The notes beneath the pieces were generated by a model. It did not search any database. It saw nothing but the letters and a program-made list of their open reading frames with translations, and was not told where the DNA came from. DNA of 64,000 nt. Source: Pedobacter aquatilis (GTDB taxonomy: Bacteria > Bacteroidota > Bacteroidia > Sphingobacteriales > Sphingobacteriaceae). The position numbers and the translations under genes were made by a program. Where the stretch lies: positions 124,001 through 188,000 of the forward strand of contig NZ_JAUFPW010000008.1 in the NCBI RefSeq assembly GCF_030409415.1, read 5' to 3'. The first letter of the stretch is position 1, and every line of letters starts with the position of its first letter. This document shows, piece after piece, positions 35,741-44,903 of this stretch.

Positions 35741-37180
35741 TTAGAAAATTTTATCTGCAGAAAATAATGACATAGCAGAAAGCGTAAGTGTTGGATTTGA
35801 AGCACTGTAAGTTGTAAAAGCTCCCGCACCAAGTACCAGCAAATTTCTGTATTTATGATGAACCATATGTTTATCAACCACTCCTAATGAAGGATCAGTA
35901 CTCATTCTTGTTCCTCCTATGATATGGCCTTCATTAGGGAAAGGCGGCAGGTACTCAAGTTTTTCTACAGGCAAGCACGACAATATTTTTGGCAACTTTT
36001 GTTTCATGTTTTCTATTCCTTTCAATGTATAGGAAGACCGCTCAACATGGTGTACATCAGGCACAAATTTATTAGCAGTTGTGTTAACATAATTCTTGTC
36101 TAAAGGGATATCTTCAAATAACATTCTTATACTCGCAATATTAAGATACTTTCCACGCTCTAACCTTATGTAATATGGTGCATTACTAACTTCCATCAAG
36201 CAGGCAGCATAATCTTTTCTATGCGCACCATCGTAAAGCATATATCCGTTTGCGTTAACCCAGGTACTACCTCCTACATTGCTCATTCCATCTAAATAGA
36301 TAAGCACTTGCATACCCAACTGCTCTCCTACCCCTTTACCTAAAAGCTTTGATTTATCTCCTGCATTTAGAAGAATATTAGAATTAAAAAAAGGATTTGC
36401 CCCTAACACAACTACTTCACCAGAAACAGACAGTTCTTTACCATCTTTTAAAAAAAACACCTTCTTTACAATATCGTTTTCTAATTGCAAATTGTAAACC
36501 TGTGCACCGTATACAAGCTCAACTCTTTCATCATTATAAACACCAATATTTGAGTTTTCAATAGTAAATTTAGCATTAACAGGGCAAGTATCGCAGGTAC
36601 TTGAGGTCATGCACCTGTTCCTTCCGCTTGTGGCTCTACTTGCCCTTGCTGTAGGCTGGCTAATGTAATCGGTACCATAAGTTTTATGAAGTATTTTATC
36701 AACCAAACTAAACTCATGGGGTGGTAAAGGATAATTACCTTTTCGAGGGAATGGTGTACCTACTGGCCCGGATACATGCATTAATTCTTCAGCTTCATAA
36801 TAATATCGATCCAAATCATCATAATCAACTGGCCAGTCTTGCTCAATACCATATAATGTTTTCATTTTGAAATCTGATGGCATAAACCTGGGTGTACAGC
36901 CCCACCAACAATTAGAACAACCACCCAGGCCAGTAGTAAAAGGCCATTTCTTGTACGGGCTAATGTTATTTATCGCTTTTTCCCAGGGCTCTTCAAATTT
37001 TTGAAATTCGCTTTTTTCGCCTCTCTTTACTTTTAACCTTTCATCATGCGGATAAAAATGTCCTCTCTCGAGCACAAGAATTTTTTTATCCTTCGACGAT
37101 TTTGAAAGGTATTTTTTAAGAAAAAAACTAGATGCAAAACCAGTACCAACTACAACCAAATCATAAAAATCTTTCTTCAT
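35741..37180 (-). CDS. GMC-type FAD-dependent oxidoreductase
   Basis: With the ATG at 37180 the protein has 479 aa. It has an N-terminal FAD Rossmann motif (YDLVVVGTGFASSFF), a Cys cluster CMTSSTCDTCPVN near residue 190, and the GMC C-terminal signature GHIIGGTRMSTDPSLGV followed by a final FAD-contact segment (ASNPTLTLSAMSLF). GMC enzymes oxidise sugar or alcohol hydroxyls. It is third in the HAD-UbiA-GMC-small protein operon. By analogy with DprE1 it may oxidise a polyprenyl-linked sugar, although DprE1 belongs to another flavoprotein family. It has no signal of its own. Confidence 0.8.
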   Translation of the reverse strand: MKKDFYDLVVVGTGFASSFFLKKYLSKSSKDKKILVLERGHFYPHDERLKVKRGEKSEFQKFEEPWEKAINNISPYKKWPFTTGLGGCSNCWWGCTPRFMPSDFKMKTLYGIEQDWPVDYDDLDRYYYEAEELMHVSGPVGTPFPRKGNYPLPPHEFSLVDKILHKTYGTDYISQPTARASRATSGRNRCMTSSTCDTCPVNAKFTIENSNIGVYNDERVELVYGAQVYNLQLENDIVKKVFFLKDGKELSVSGEVVVLGANPFFNSNILLNAGDKSKLLGKGVGEQLGMQVLIYLDGMSNVGGSTWVNANGYMLYDGAHRKDYAACLMEVSNAPYYIRLERGKYLNIASIRMLFEDIPLDKNYVNTTANKFVPDVHHVERSSYTLKGIENMKQKLPKILSCLPVEKLEYLPPFPNEGHIIGGTRMSTDPSLGVVDKHMVHHKYRNLLVLGAGAFTTYSASNPTLTLSAMSLFSADKIF

Positions 37181-37194
37181 CAATTGTGCTATCG

Positions 37195-38238
37195 TTAATA
37201 ATTGTTTGCATTTTTAAGAAACCAATGTAGCCAAGGTATATCTAAGAACATTAACACACAAAGTAGAATGGTAAAAAGCACTAAATATGTCATAAACCAC
37301 TTTCTGGTATATAACTTTTCAGAACCCTGTACAGGCGAATCATTTAACAACCCAATTTTAAGATACCATGAAAATAATAGCGCAAAAAATGGAAAGCTCA
37401 CCAACAATTCAATTCTATCTTTAACAAGAAAAATCCCCATAAAAAATGCACAGGTGATAGCATAAAAAAACATCGATACTAAAAGACTATTTTCAGTATA
37501 ATGTTTAAATGACTTACGGTATAAACCGGCCACATGTGGATTATCAATTAATCGATATTCAGCGAAACGCTTTGTAGCCATTAAAAAAGCGCCTCCCATC
37601 CAGTATGCAATAATTATGCTTACCGGAGGAAAAGTATTTATCCAGTTCAAGTCCCATTTACTATCAGGAACGCCAAGTGCGGGGCTAAATATAAACCATC
37701 CTGCCGCAAACCTTATCGGATTATTTATCGATTCACTTAACACATCTAGAAAAACACGGTCTTTACTTCTAATAGGCTTTACATTATAAATTACGCCCAT
37801 TACCAATAGAAATACTGCAACTGATAAAAATTTTAGTGACACAAGGTACGCCAGGGTCATACCAACAATTGCTAAAATACTATACTCAGTATAAACAATT
37901 TTAGGGTTAATTATAGATACAACCGATGATCTTTTATTTTTTAACGGATGGTATTTATCAAACCCAGCATCAAGATATTCGTTAATAACGTAATTTGCAG
38001 AAGCAACCAAACATATACTTGCTAAACCCAGCAGTATTTTTATAACCAAACCGCTATTAAATGGTGTATGAAAAATCGATAGGGCAAACAGCATTCCTGG
38101 AAACATAAAAAGGTTTTTAACCCAATTATCCGGCCTGGCTATCGCAATATATTCTTTTATTGATGCTTGTTTAAGTTCTTTTGGGGATGAATTATCTGAT
38201 GATAGGGAATCATCAGGTAATATTATTCTATCTATCAT
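37195..38238 (-). CDS. UbiA-type prenyltransferase, DPPR-synthase-like
   Basis: The 347-aa protein has about nine membrane helices. The first Asp motif region reads NYVINEYLDAGFDKYHPLKN (near 83-102), whose HPxKxxR tail is typical of decaprenyl-phosphate phosphoribosyltransferase (DPPR synthase) rather than quinone-pathway UbiA. In DPPR synthase the enzyme joins phosphoribosyl pyrophosphate to polyprenyl phosphate. The canonical ND at the motif start is replaced by NE. It follows a HAD phosphatase by 11 nt and precedes a flavin oxidoreductase by 14 nt. This order suits synthesis, dephosphorylation and oxidation of a polyprenyl-phospho-sugar. Confidence 0.82.
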   Translation of the reverse strand: MIDRIILPDDSLSSDNSSPKELKQASIKEYIAIARPDNWVKNLFMFPGMLFALSIFHTPFNSGLVIKILLGLASICLVASANYVINEYLDAGFDKYHPLKNKRSSVVSIINPKIVYTEYSILAIVGMTLAYLVSLKFLSVAVFLLVMGVIYNVKPIRSKDRVFLDVLSESINNPIRFAAGWFIFSPALGVPDSKWDLNWINTFPPVSIIIAYWMGGAFLMATKRFAEYRLIDNPHVAGLYRKSFKHYTENSLLVSMFFYAITCAFFMGIFLVKDRIELLVSFPFFALLFSWYLKIGLLNDSPVQGSEKLYTRKWFMTYLVLFTILLCVLMFLDIPWLHWFLKNANNY

Positions 38239-38249
38239 AATTTTAGCAC

Positions 38250-38930
38250 TTAATCTTCATTAAGTATTTGTTTGGAGAGTGTTATGTAAAAATTGTTATA
38301 TGCTTCGCTCTTGTTAATTATAATGTACGGTATTCCTATTCGTCGTGCACATTCACCATCCAACTCATCTCTATCACCAATGTACAAACATTCAGATTTA
38401 TCTATTATTTTAAATTTCTCTATAATGGAATTTAAACCCTTGGGTTGGGGTTTCATGGAATTTATGGCATGATCTGTTGAACTTACGATAAGGTCTGGAT
38501 TTAAATCCATACTTCTCATTTTTAATTCAGAATCATAATCAGAATAGATTGCTATGGCTATTTTTTTTTTCTTCAAGCCTGTAAATAAATTTTCTACTCC
38601 TGGATAAATGCAGCGATTCAAATGCCTGTTTGGAAAATCAAATATCCATTTGTCTACTACAGATTTTATTTTCTCGAAAGATAAATCAACCTTTTCGCCA
38701 CACCAATAATACTGTTCATTTTGCAAATCACTTCCCTGATAATCTGCTTTCTTTTCCCGTTCTTTTCTAAAGTGATAGATTATTAAAAGTTCTTTTAACT
38801 TCCATGGCCTGAATAAATAATAAGCCAATAAAGAAAACATCATTTTCCTACGCAACTTTATTTGATCGTATAATGTTCCATCTACGTCAAAAATAACAAG
38901 CTTAAGTTTGTTTAAATTACTGGCAATCAC
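38250..38930 (-). CDS. HAD-family phosphatase
   Basis: The 226-aa protein has HAD motif I FDVDGTLYD (14-22; nucleophile and acid Asp), motif II in IAIYSDYD, motif III Lys in MKPQPKGL and motif IV IGDRDELDGECAR. The start is a GTG at 38930, because no in-frame ATG precedes motif I. It is the first gene of the leftward operon with the UbiA enzyme. In that setting it probably removes the 5-phosphate of a polyprenyl-phosphoribose-type product. It could also be a generic sugar-phosphate phosphatase. Confidence 0.85.
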   Translation of the reverse strand: MIASNLNKLKLVIFDVDGTLYDQIKLRRKMMFSLLAYYLFRPWKLKELLIIYHFRKEREKKADYQGSDLQNEQYYWCGEKVDLSFEKIKSVVDKWIFDFPNRHLNRCIYPGVENLFTGLKKKKIAIAIYSDYDSELKMRSMDLNPDLIVSSTDHAINSMKPQPKGLNSIIEKFKIIDKSECLYIGDRDELDGECARRIGIPYIIINKSEAYNNFYITLSKQILNED

Positions 38931-38994
38931 AGGGAATAATTTTATCTGTAAAATTATTAAAAAATCCGATATTGCATATAATTAATCCCTAATA

Positions 38995-40611
38995 ATGTAC
39001 ACTTCGCATCTCAAAAAAGATCCCGATAAAAATAATTACAATAGTATTTTAATCTATATTTTTTTAACTCTAGGCTGTTCAGTTCGTCTCTTTCATTTCT
39101 TCTATAATAGATCTTTGTGGATGGATGAAATCTATTTATCATCTGGATTGGTAAAGATGAATTTTGGGGAATTATTAACAGAGCCATTATTTTACCAACA
39201 AAAAGCACCACTTGGCTTTATTCTTTTGGTAAAAGCAAGTTTAAATATTTTTGGTAATAACGAATATTCTTTAAGACTTATTCCTCTAATTTTTGGCTGC
39301 CTTTCTATCTTCTTATTTGTTCCGGTAGCTAAATATTTTTTAAATGGGTTATTATCAGTAATGGCTATTGGAATATTATGTTTCGCTCCTGCACTCATAT
39401 ACCACAGTGTAGAAATAAAACAGTATTCTACAGAGATGTTTAGCACCATATTATGTTTGTACCTCTATATAAAATATGAACATAATAAAACTGCATGGCA
39501 TTTATTTTTGTGGGGACTATCAGGCACAATAATTTTGTGGTTTTCTTATTCCTCTATTTTTGTTTTGGGAGGATTAGGCTTAGGATTAACAGTTAATTAT
39601 CTGCTTAAAATGAAATGGAAGATTGCCCTCATCAGATTAATTCCATTTTCGATGTGGTTTCTCAGTTTTTCAATAAACTACATCTTATTTACCCATAAAC
39701 ATGCTGAATCTGAATGGATAGCTTACTGGTTTCGGTCCTATCAAAACTTCATGCCGATGCCACCTAAATCTATTGCCGACTTTAAGTGGTTTGTAATAAA
39801 CCTGTATCGCATGCTGGATTATCCTTTAGGCCTACTTTGGAATTTCTTCCCAAACAATAAAAATCAAATACTTAACATCTTATTTAAGATGCCATTTTTA
39901 CCAGTTTTGGCTTTTTTATTAGGAATTTATTCTGTTTTAAAAGAGAAAATTAATATCCCTGTACTGATAGTCCCTGTTGTTTTAATGTTTATTGCTTCAG
40001 GGTTAGAGCTTTACCCGCTTACGGAGAGATTCTGGGTCTTCATTTCTCCGATATTTATAATTTTTATTGCAAAAGGCCTAAATTTTTCAGTTATAAAATC
40101 AAAAACAGGAATGTTGATATTGTTTGGACTTTTGATAATTGGTCCAATAATGCAAACATTATTAACTATTATTCAACCTGAAAAATTTTATTTGCACAAA
40201 AAATCATTTCAAAGAGAAGTTTTATTGCATGTTAATAAAGATTTTAAAAAAGGTGATGCTGTATATGTGTATTGGAATAATTTACCTGGTTATAAATTAT
40301 ATAAAGATATGTATCAATTGAAATACGAGGCAGTTGAAGGGCAAGACTTCAGGAATGAATCTAAGAACTTTACAGATTATTATAAAAACCTGCAAAGGGA
40401 CTTTAAAAAATTCTCGAACAATAAGCGTGTTTGGTTAATATTTAATAAGCAATTTGTAACAGATATTGGTGATAAAATAGATGAACCTTTCTGGTACTAC
40501 GAAAAACAGAACCCAACTATAAATTTAATTCATGAATTGAGCAAAAAATATCGAATTATCGACAAATATGAAACACAAGATATCGATGCATACCTTTTAT
40601 TTGATAAATAA
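38995..40611 (+). CDS. GT39/ArnT-like membrane glycosyltransferase (GT-C fold)
   Basis: The 538-aa protein has ten or more membrane helices in the first 400 residues and a soluble C-terminal part. RSLWMDEIYLSS near residue 40 carries the Asp-Glu pair of the first periplasmic loop that is typical of PMT/ArnT enzymes. QQKAPLGFILLVKA near 70 is also characteristic. Such enzymes use polyprenyl-phosphate sugars as donors on the outer face of the inner membrane. It is divergent, 64 nt from the HAD-UbiA-GMC operon, which may make its donor. Confidence 0.85.
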   Translation: MYTSHLKKDPDKNNYNSILIYIFLTLGCSVRLFHFFYNRSLWMDEIYLSSGLVKMNFGELLTEPLFYQQKAPLGFILLVKASLNIFGNNEYSLRLIPLIFGCLSIFLFVPVAKYFLNGLLSVMAIGILCFAPALIYHSVEIKQYSTEMFSTILCLYLYIKYEHNKTAWHLFLWGLSGTIILWFSYSSIFVLGGLGLGLTVNYLLKMKWKIALIRLIPFSMWFLSFSINYILFTHKHAESEWIAYWFRSYQNFMPMPPKSIADFKWFVINLYRMLDYPLGLLWNFFPNNKNQILNILFKMPFLPVLAFLLGIYSVLKEKINIPVLIVPVVLMFIASGLELYPLTERFWVFISPIFIIFIAKGLNFSVIKSKTGMLILFGLLIIGPIMQTLLTIIQPEKFYLHKKSFQREVLLHVNKDFKKGDAVYVYWNNLPGYKLYKDMYQLKYEAVEGQDFRNESKNFTDYYKNLQRDFKKFSNNKRVWLIFNKQFVTDIGDKIDEPFWYYEKQNPTINLIHELSKKYRIIDKYETQDIDAYLLFDK

Positions 40612-40682
40612 ATCAAAAATTAAATATTTTATAATATTTTTATAAAAATTAGTGTCCCGTTAATTTAAATCATCCCAATTTT

Positions 40683-41540
40683 ATGCGCATAGCCCATATT
40701 ATTATGGCTCATAAAAATCCTAAGCAGTTGCTCAGGTTAATAAAAAGTCTTGAACACCCTAATGCAGATTTTTTTATCCATATCGACAAAAAGGTACTTA
40801 AAGAGGAATTTAAAATAATTGAAAATTTAAGCCAAGTAAAATTTATAAAAAATAGGATTAATTGTAATTGGGGTGGAAATAGTCTTTTTTTGGGAATACT
40901 AAGTTCACTGAATGAGGTTGTTTCTGATAATATCGAATATGATTTCATTAACCTTTTAAGCGCACAGGACTATCCTTTAACATCAGCAGAAAATATTTTC
41001 AATTTTCTGCAATCCAGGCCACAATCTAATTTCATATCATACGATGAGTCGAGAGAAACAGAATGGTGGAAAAAGGCGGTGTCAAGGTATGAAAAACACC
41101 ACTTTACAGATCTAAGTTTCAGAGGTAAATATCTACTTCAGAAAATTGTAAATAAAATTTTTCCTGTTAGAAAGTTTCCAATGGAAATGGAATTATACGG
41201 AAGCTGCAAATCTACCTGGTGGACTATCAGCGGAACCTGCGCTAAATATGTTGATGAAATATTTACAAACAACAAACAATTAAGAAACTTTCTCAAATAT
41301 TCTTGGGGTACTGATGAATTTGCTTTTGCATCTATCGTTATGAATTCATCATTTAAAGATAGTGTTATAAATAATAATTTGAGGTATATCGATTTTTCTC
41401 AAGGCCATGCACACCCTAAAACATTATTAATTGAAGACTATGATAAAATAGCTTCTTCTAAAATGCTTTTTGCAAGAAAATTTGATGACCAGGTTGATGA
41501 ATATATTTTGGACAGGATTGATGCAGAATGCTTAAATTAA
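40683..41540 (+). CDS. Core-2/I-branching-type glycosyltransferase (GT14), second copy
   Basis: The 285-aa protein begins MRIAHIIMAHKNPKQLLRLI and has the LLSAQDYPLT motif near residue 92. It is clearly paralogous to the gene at 26179-27051 but divergent enough to act on a different acceptor. It is cytosolic, with no membrane helix. It lies 71 nt after the GT39-like gene, in the same direction. The gap is AT-rich without a convincing terminator, so cotranscription is possible. Confidence 0.87.
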   Translation: MRIAHIIMAHKNPKQLLRLIKSLEHPNADFFIHIDKKVLKEEFKIIENLSQVKFIKNRINCNWGGNSLFLGILSSLNEVVSDNIEYDFINLLSAQDYPLTSAENIFNFLQSRPQSNFISYDESRETEWWKKAVSRYEKHHFTDLSFRGKYLLQKIVNKIFPVRKFPMEMELYGSCKSTWWTISGTCAKYVDEIFTNNKQLRNFLKYSWGTDEFAFASIVMNSSFKDSVINNNLRYIDFSQGHAHPKTLLIEDYDKIASSKMLFARKFDDQVDEYILDRIDAECLN

Positions 41541-41907
41541 TTATATTAGTAATAAAATGCGCAAACAATTAAAACGAATTACAGTTTTGTAAAAAATTAA
41601 TAATTAATCAGACAAACGGCGTAAAAGACAAGCCACAAACAAGCTAAACAATAGACTAGCAGGTATTTACGATAGATAAATTTACATTAACCAAATTGTC
41701 ACCAAATTGTAATATATGCATTTTCTCTAATTCCTACACAATTCCAAGAATAGTGCTATTAGAGATATAAGAAGTAAGATTTTAGTGCAAAAAAAAATTA
41801 ACGTCTTAGCGTTCATTAATAACAATTTAATTTATGTGTATAATATTTATTACAATTGTCGTTTTAGAAGCAACAAACAATTAATCACTTATATTTAAAG
41901 ACATTTA
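41541..41907. other. Gene-free region before the beta-helix lipoprotein
   Basis: This 367-nt AT-rich stretch has no ORF of note. The only clear structure is an 11-bp tandem direct repeat at 41690-41711. I find no perfect TAnnTTTG box at a sensible distance from the start at 41908. Confidence 0.5.
41690..41711 (+). repeat. Tandem 11-bp direct repeat ACCAAATTGTM
   Basis: ACCAAATTGTC is followed at once by ACCAAATTGTA. Two head-to-tail copies, one helical turn apart and about 200 nt before the lipoprotein gene, look like a pair of regulator-binding half-sites. This is inference from spacing alone. Confidence 0.5.
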
Positions 41908-43284
41908 ATGAGAAAAAATTCAAAGATGCATTTCATCCTTTGCCTGCTATTATTATCGTTTGCGGCTTGTAAAAAAAATAATCCAATTCAAGAAAATCTT
42001 AACGTAACACCAGAAGCACCAGCAGTTGTTGCTCCTGACCCTATTCAAACCGGACCTAGTTACTCCAAAATATATGAAGTTGGTTCTGGTTCGGGAGATT
42101 TAGTAATTAATGGAACTAGCTATACATTAGGAGGAACCGTTTTATTTAAAGTTAAAGGTGGTACATACCGAAGTATAAAAATTGCAAACGTAGATGGTGG
42201 AACAGGCTTAGTTACGATTCAAAATAATGGATTGGTTGAATCTACCGGAGAAATGAGATTAGAAAACCTAAACAACGTTGTTTTAACCGGTAATGGAACT
42301 TCTGGCATAAATAAAGGCTTTTCATTTCAAAACATTGGCTATAGAGCAATACAAGTTGATGGAAAGATTAATAATTTTACGCTTCAGTATTTCAATTTCA
42401 AAAATATTGGAGATAATGTGATAACTTACAAATACGAAGCTGCTTACACAGGAGCAGAAAGTTCAATATCTCAAAACCTTAAATTTTCAAATATTGATTG
42501 TGATAACACGGGTCAATTTATTTCTGGTTCAGGAACAAGTGATAATGGAACGATTAAGGGATTTATTAAGAATCTTGAAATTTCATATGTAAACTTCCAA
42601 AATTCATCAGGTGTTGGCTCTATTGTTTGGTTTGGTAACGTTGAAAATTACGATATCCATCACAACGTTGTTAATAATATCAATACCGCTAATGATAACC
42701 ATAATGGAATCTTTTTAATGAATGGAAATGGAAAATTCCATCATAACAAGATAACTAATCATCAGGGAAATGCTATTAGAGCATTCAGTTTCTCCGTTGG
42801 TTCTACTCCAAAAGAGGTTCTGATATACAATAATATAGTTGTCAACTCCAGGAAATATTCTGCTTTTGAAATTCAAATTTTTGATACGGCCATTAGCGCA
42901 GGAAAAACTACTTATGTTAATGCAAAAGTTTTCAACAATACATGTGGCAATTTAAACCTTAGTAAAGATTGGCAAGGAAACGTTGTTGATATCTATACGC
43001 TTAGGGGAGGAACTTGTGAAGTATATAATAACTTAGCATTCAACCTATTTACAAATGGTGCTAACAAAGCGTCATTTGGTGGTCAGGAATCTGATACCAA
43101 ATCTTTAGAATCTAACAATATGTATTATTCTAGTTCAAAAGAAGCTGGAATTGTTGATGAAACTTCATTTAAATTGAATTCGAGTGCCCCAGTTAAAGGT
43201 AAGGGTAAACATGAAAATATTTTAACAGATGATTATTTTGGGTCAGCTAGAGCACAATTACCATCGGTAGGTGCAGTAGAATAA
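41908..43284 (+). CDS. Lipoprotein with right-handed parallel beta-helix
   Basis: The 458-aa protein has a lipoprotein signal ending LLLLSFAACKK (Cys21), then a Pro/Ala-rich linker (to about 50). A long beta-helix region follows (about 60-430) with repeating short strands such as FTLQYFNFKNIGDN and YDIHHNVVNNINTAN. The fold is shared by polysaccharide lyases, epimerases and hydrolases. I cannot identify catalytic residues of a named family. At the edge of glycan genes it may process or bind the secreted polysaccharide. It has its own long upstream region and is followed by the IS remnant. Confidence 0.8.
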   Translation: MRKNSKMHFILCLLLLSFAACKKNNPIQENLNVTPEAPAVVAPDPIQTGPSYSKIYEVGSGSGDLVINGTSYTLGGTVLFKVKGGTYRSIKIANVDGGTGLVTIQNNGLVESTGEMRLENLNNVVLTGNGTSGINKGFSFQNIGYRAIQVDGKINNFTLQYFNFKNIGDNVITYKYEAAYTGAESSISQNLKFSNIDCDNTGQFISGSGTSDNGTIKGFIKNLEISYVNFQNSSGVGSIVWFGNVENYDIHHNVVNNINTANDNHNGIFLMNGNGKFHHNKITNHQGNAIRAFSFSVGSTPKEVLIYNNIVVNSRKYSAFEIQIFDTAISAGKTTYVNAKVFNNTCGNLNLSKDWQGNVVDIYTLRGGTCEVYNNLAFNLFTNGANKASFGGQESDTKSLESNNMYYSSSKEAGIVDETSFKLNSSAPVKGKGKHENILTDDYFGSARAQLPSVGAVE

Positions 43285-43309
43285 ATTAAAAAGGCGATGC
43301 ATTTTGAAG

Positions 43310-43329
43310 TGCACCCGAAAAGTTAGACA
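43310..43329. repeat. Left inverted repeat of the IS3-family element
   Basis: TGCACCCGAAAAGTTAGACA. It differs from the right end at positions 4 and 8. Confidence 0.85.
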
Positions 43330-43337
43330 AATTTAAT

Positions 43338-44673
43338 TTACTTAATAATATGATGAGCTCGGTATTTAACCGGGCTCATTCCTTTTAGATTAAGTTTGAT
43401 TCTGTCATTGTTATAATACCTGATATACTCTTTGATGTCTTTTCTAAGTTCTTCGATATCGTCATATTTATTCAGGTAGAATAAATATGACTTTTTATAC
43501 TGAAGAAGTTTTCAATAACGGCATTGTCCAGACAGTTGCCTTTCCTCGAGATGCTTTGTGTTATTCCTTTTTCCTTCAACAGACGTTGTATTTTTTCATC
43601 TGAATTGCCATACCTGATCTGAATGCAGTATCAGTTTTGTGTTTCTTGTAGTCTTTTTAAAGGTACAGTTTACATATCAGACCTGTTTGAAGTTAGGCGA
43701 CTCTTGAGATACCGTAACAAATGATTTCGCCATTAAAAAGCTCAATAATAGGCAACAAGTAAAGATTTTTATCTTTAACTTTAAATTCGGTAATGTCAGT
43801 ATCCCACTTCAGTTCAGGTTGGTTTGATTTGAAGTCTCATTGGAGCAGGTTAGGTGCAATAGCGCCTATTTCCCTCTGTAAGAACGATATTTTTTTCTGC
43901 GAATCAACGAACGCATCCCAAGTGAGCCCATTAGTTTAAAAACCGTTTTATGATTGATAATCATTCCCTCGTTATTCATCTGCAAGGTTATTCTACGGTA
44001 ACCATACTTTCCTTTATGCTGTTGATAAATATTCTTGATTTGTGCTTTAGCAACCTCATGCTTATTTAATACCGATTTAGTCTTAAGATGATAATAGTAA
44101 CTGCTTCTGACCATCTTTAAAATACCCAACATTATGTCTAATGGATATTTATGCCTTAACCCTTCAATGGCTAACGCTTTTTCTTTAGCATTTCTTTTGC
44201 TTGAGTTAAGGCTTTGAGCTTTTTTAGCAACTCGTTTTCGGCCTTTAGATACAGGTTTTCTTTCTCCATTCTTCAAGCCTGGTAAGTGGTTGTGTTTTCT
44301 TATGAGGTTTATCCTTTTTCATGAGCTTGGGTCGTCCTCGTTGTTCTCGCAGGCCATCCAATCCTGATAACTCATAGCGTCTCACCCAGGATAGCACAAT
44401 GCTAATTGGCTATCCCATAATGCGAACAGCAATTTCTCAAAGATAGCCCTTCAGCATTATAATGCTCAACTACTTTTAACTTGAACTCTCTGGAATGATA
44501 AACCTTGGCTTTAGGTAGAAGCCCGACACTGCCAGAGATATTGTATTGATCTACCCATCTTGTTAATTAAGACCGCGATAAACCCTACTTGAATGCTACT
44601 GCTGTTAGAGATTCGCCCTCTAAATGTTCTTAACAACTTCGACTTTAAAAGCCGCATTATACTTCTTGTTCAT
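43338..44673 (-). pseudogene. IS3-family transposase orfA/orfB, disrupted
   Basis: orfA starts at 44673 (MNKKYNAAFKVEVVKNI) and hits a stop after 17 codons. A 136-codon open piece at 43866-44276 carries the orfB N-terminus, with IMLGILKMVRSSYYYH and KGKYGYRRITLQMNNEG typical of the group. Past it, in broken frames, come the first Asp segment of the DDE integrase (WDTDITEFKVKDKNLYLLP), CYGIS, and the C-terminal end IRYYNNDRIKLNLKGMSPV, ending at 43338. Several stops and shifts separate these parts, so no functional enzyme can be made. Confidence 0.88.
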
Positions 44674-44691
44674 AAAAATGCCCCCAATAAG

Positions 44692-44711
44692 TGTCTAACT
44701 TTTTGGGGGCA
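44692..44711. repeat. Right inverted repeat of the IS3-family element
   Basis: TGTCTAACTTTTTGGGGGCA, the reverse complement of the left end with two mismatches. It lies upstream of the orfA remnant, as expected. Confidence 0.85.
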
Positions 44712-44791
44712 GTGTAAAATCGAAGGCTTTTTACTTTAACATAACATGAAGCGGCACATAAACCTAAAAATTATTTGGGTATAATTATTTC

Positions 44792-44824
44792 AATCTTAAT
44801 AGATATTATTAAGATTTTTTTTTT
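44792..44824 (+). terminator. Intrinsic terminator before the 44904 glycosyltransferase
   Basis: A perfect 9-bp stem AATCTTAAT/ATTAAGATT with a 7-nt loop is followed by ten T residues. It would stop rightward transcription from the lipoprotein/IS side, so the glycosyltransferase at 44904 needs a promoter between 44825 and 44903. Confidence 0.8.
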
Positions 44825-44903
44825 GATATTTGGAATCTATATAACTAAATAAAAAGTTAAACATTGAACGCAATCATCACTTAAGTTATATACCATCATC
44901 CTC

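Larger units (their letters stand above)
43310..44711 (-). mobile_element. Decayed IS3-family (IS150-group-like) insertion sequence
   Basis: The element is bounded by 20-bp inverted ends, TGCACCCGAAAAGTTAGACA (43310-43329) and its counterpart at 44692-44711, matching at 18 of 20 positions and starting 5'-TG as usual. The 1.4-kb interior holds transposase sequence on the minus strand broken by stops and frameshifts. No convincing target duplication remains: the flanking AGTG on both sides partly overlaps the ends. It is immobile unless helped by another copy. Confidence 0.88.

Noticed and set aside
35740..35877. N-terminal extension of the small partner protein into the GMC gene
   Set aside because: The extension lies wholly in another frame of the oxidoreductase gene, and the twin-arginine start MNRRKF at 35739 matches its paralogue.
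43306..44715. AGTG on both flanks of the IS as a target-site duplication
   Set aside because: The repeats overlap the conserved TG/CA ends of the element, so they are partly the inverted repeats themselves.
44792..44824. Hairpin as part of the insertion sequence
   Set aside because: It lies 80 nt outside the right inverted repeat and has a ten-T run, so it is an independent terminator.
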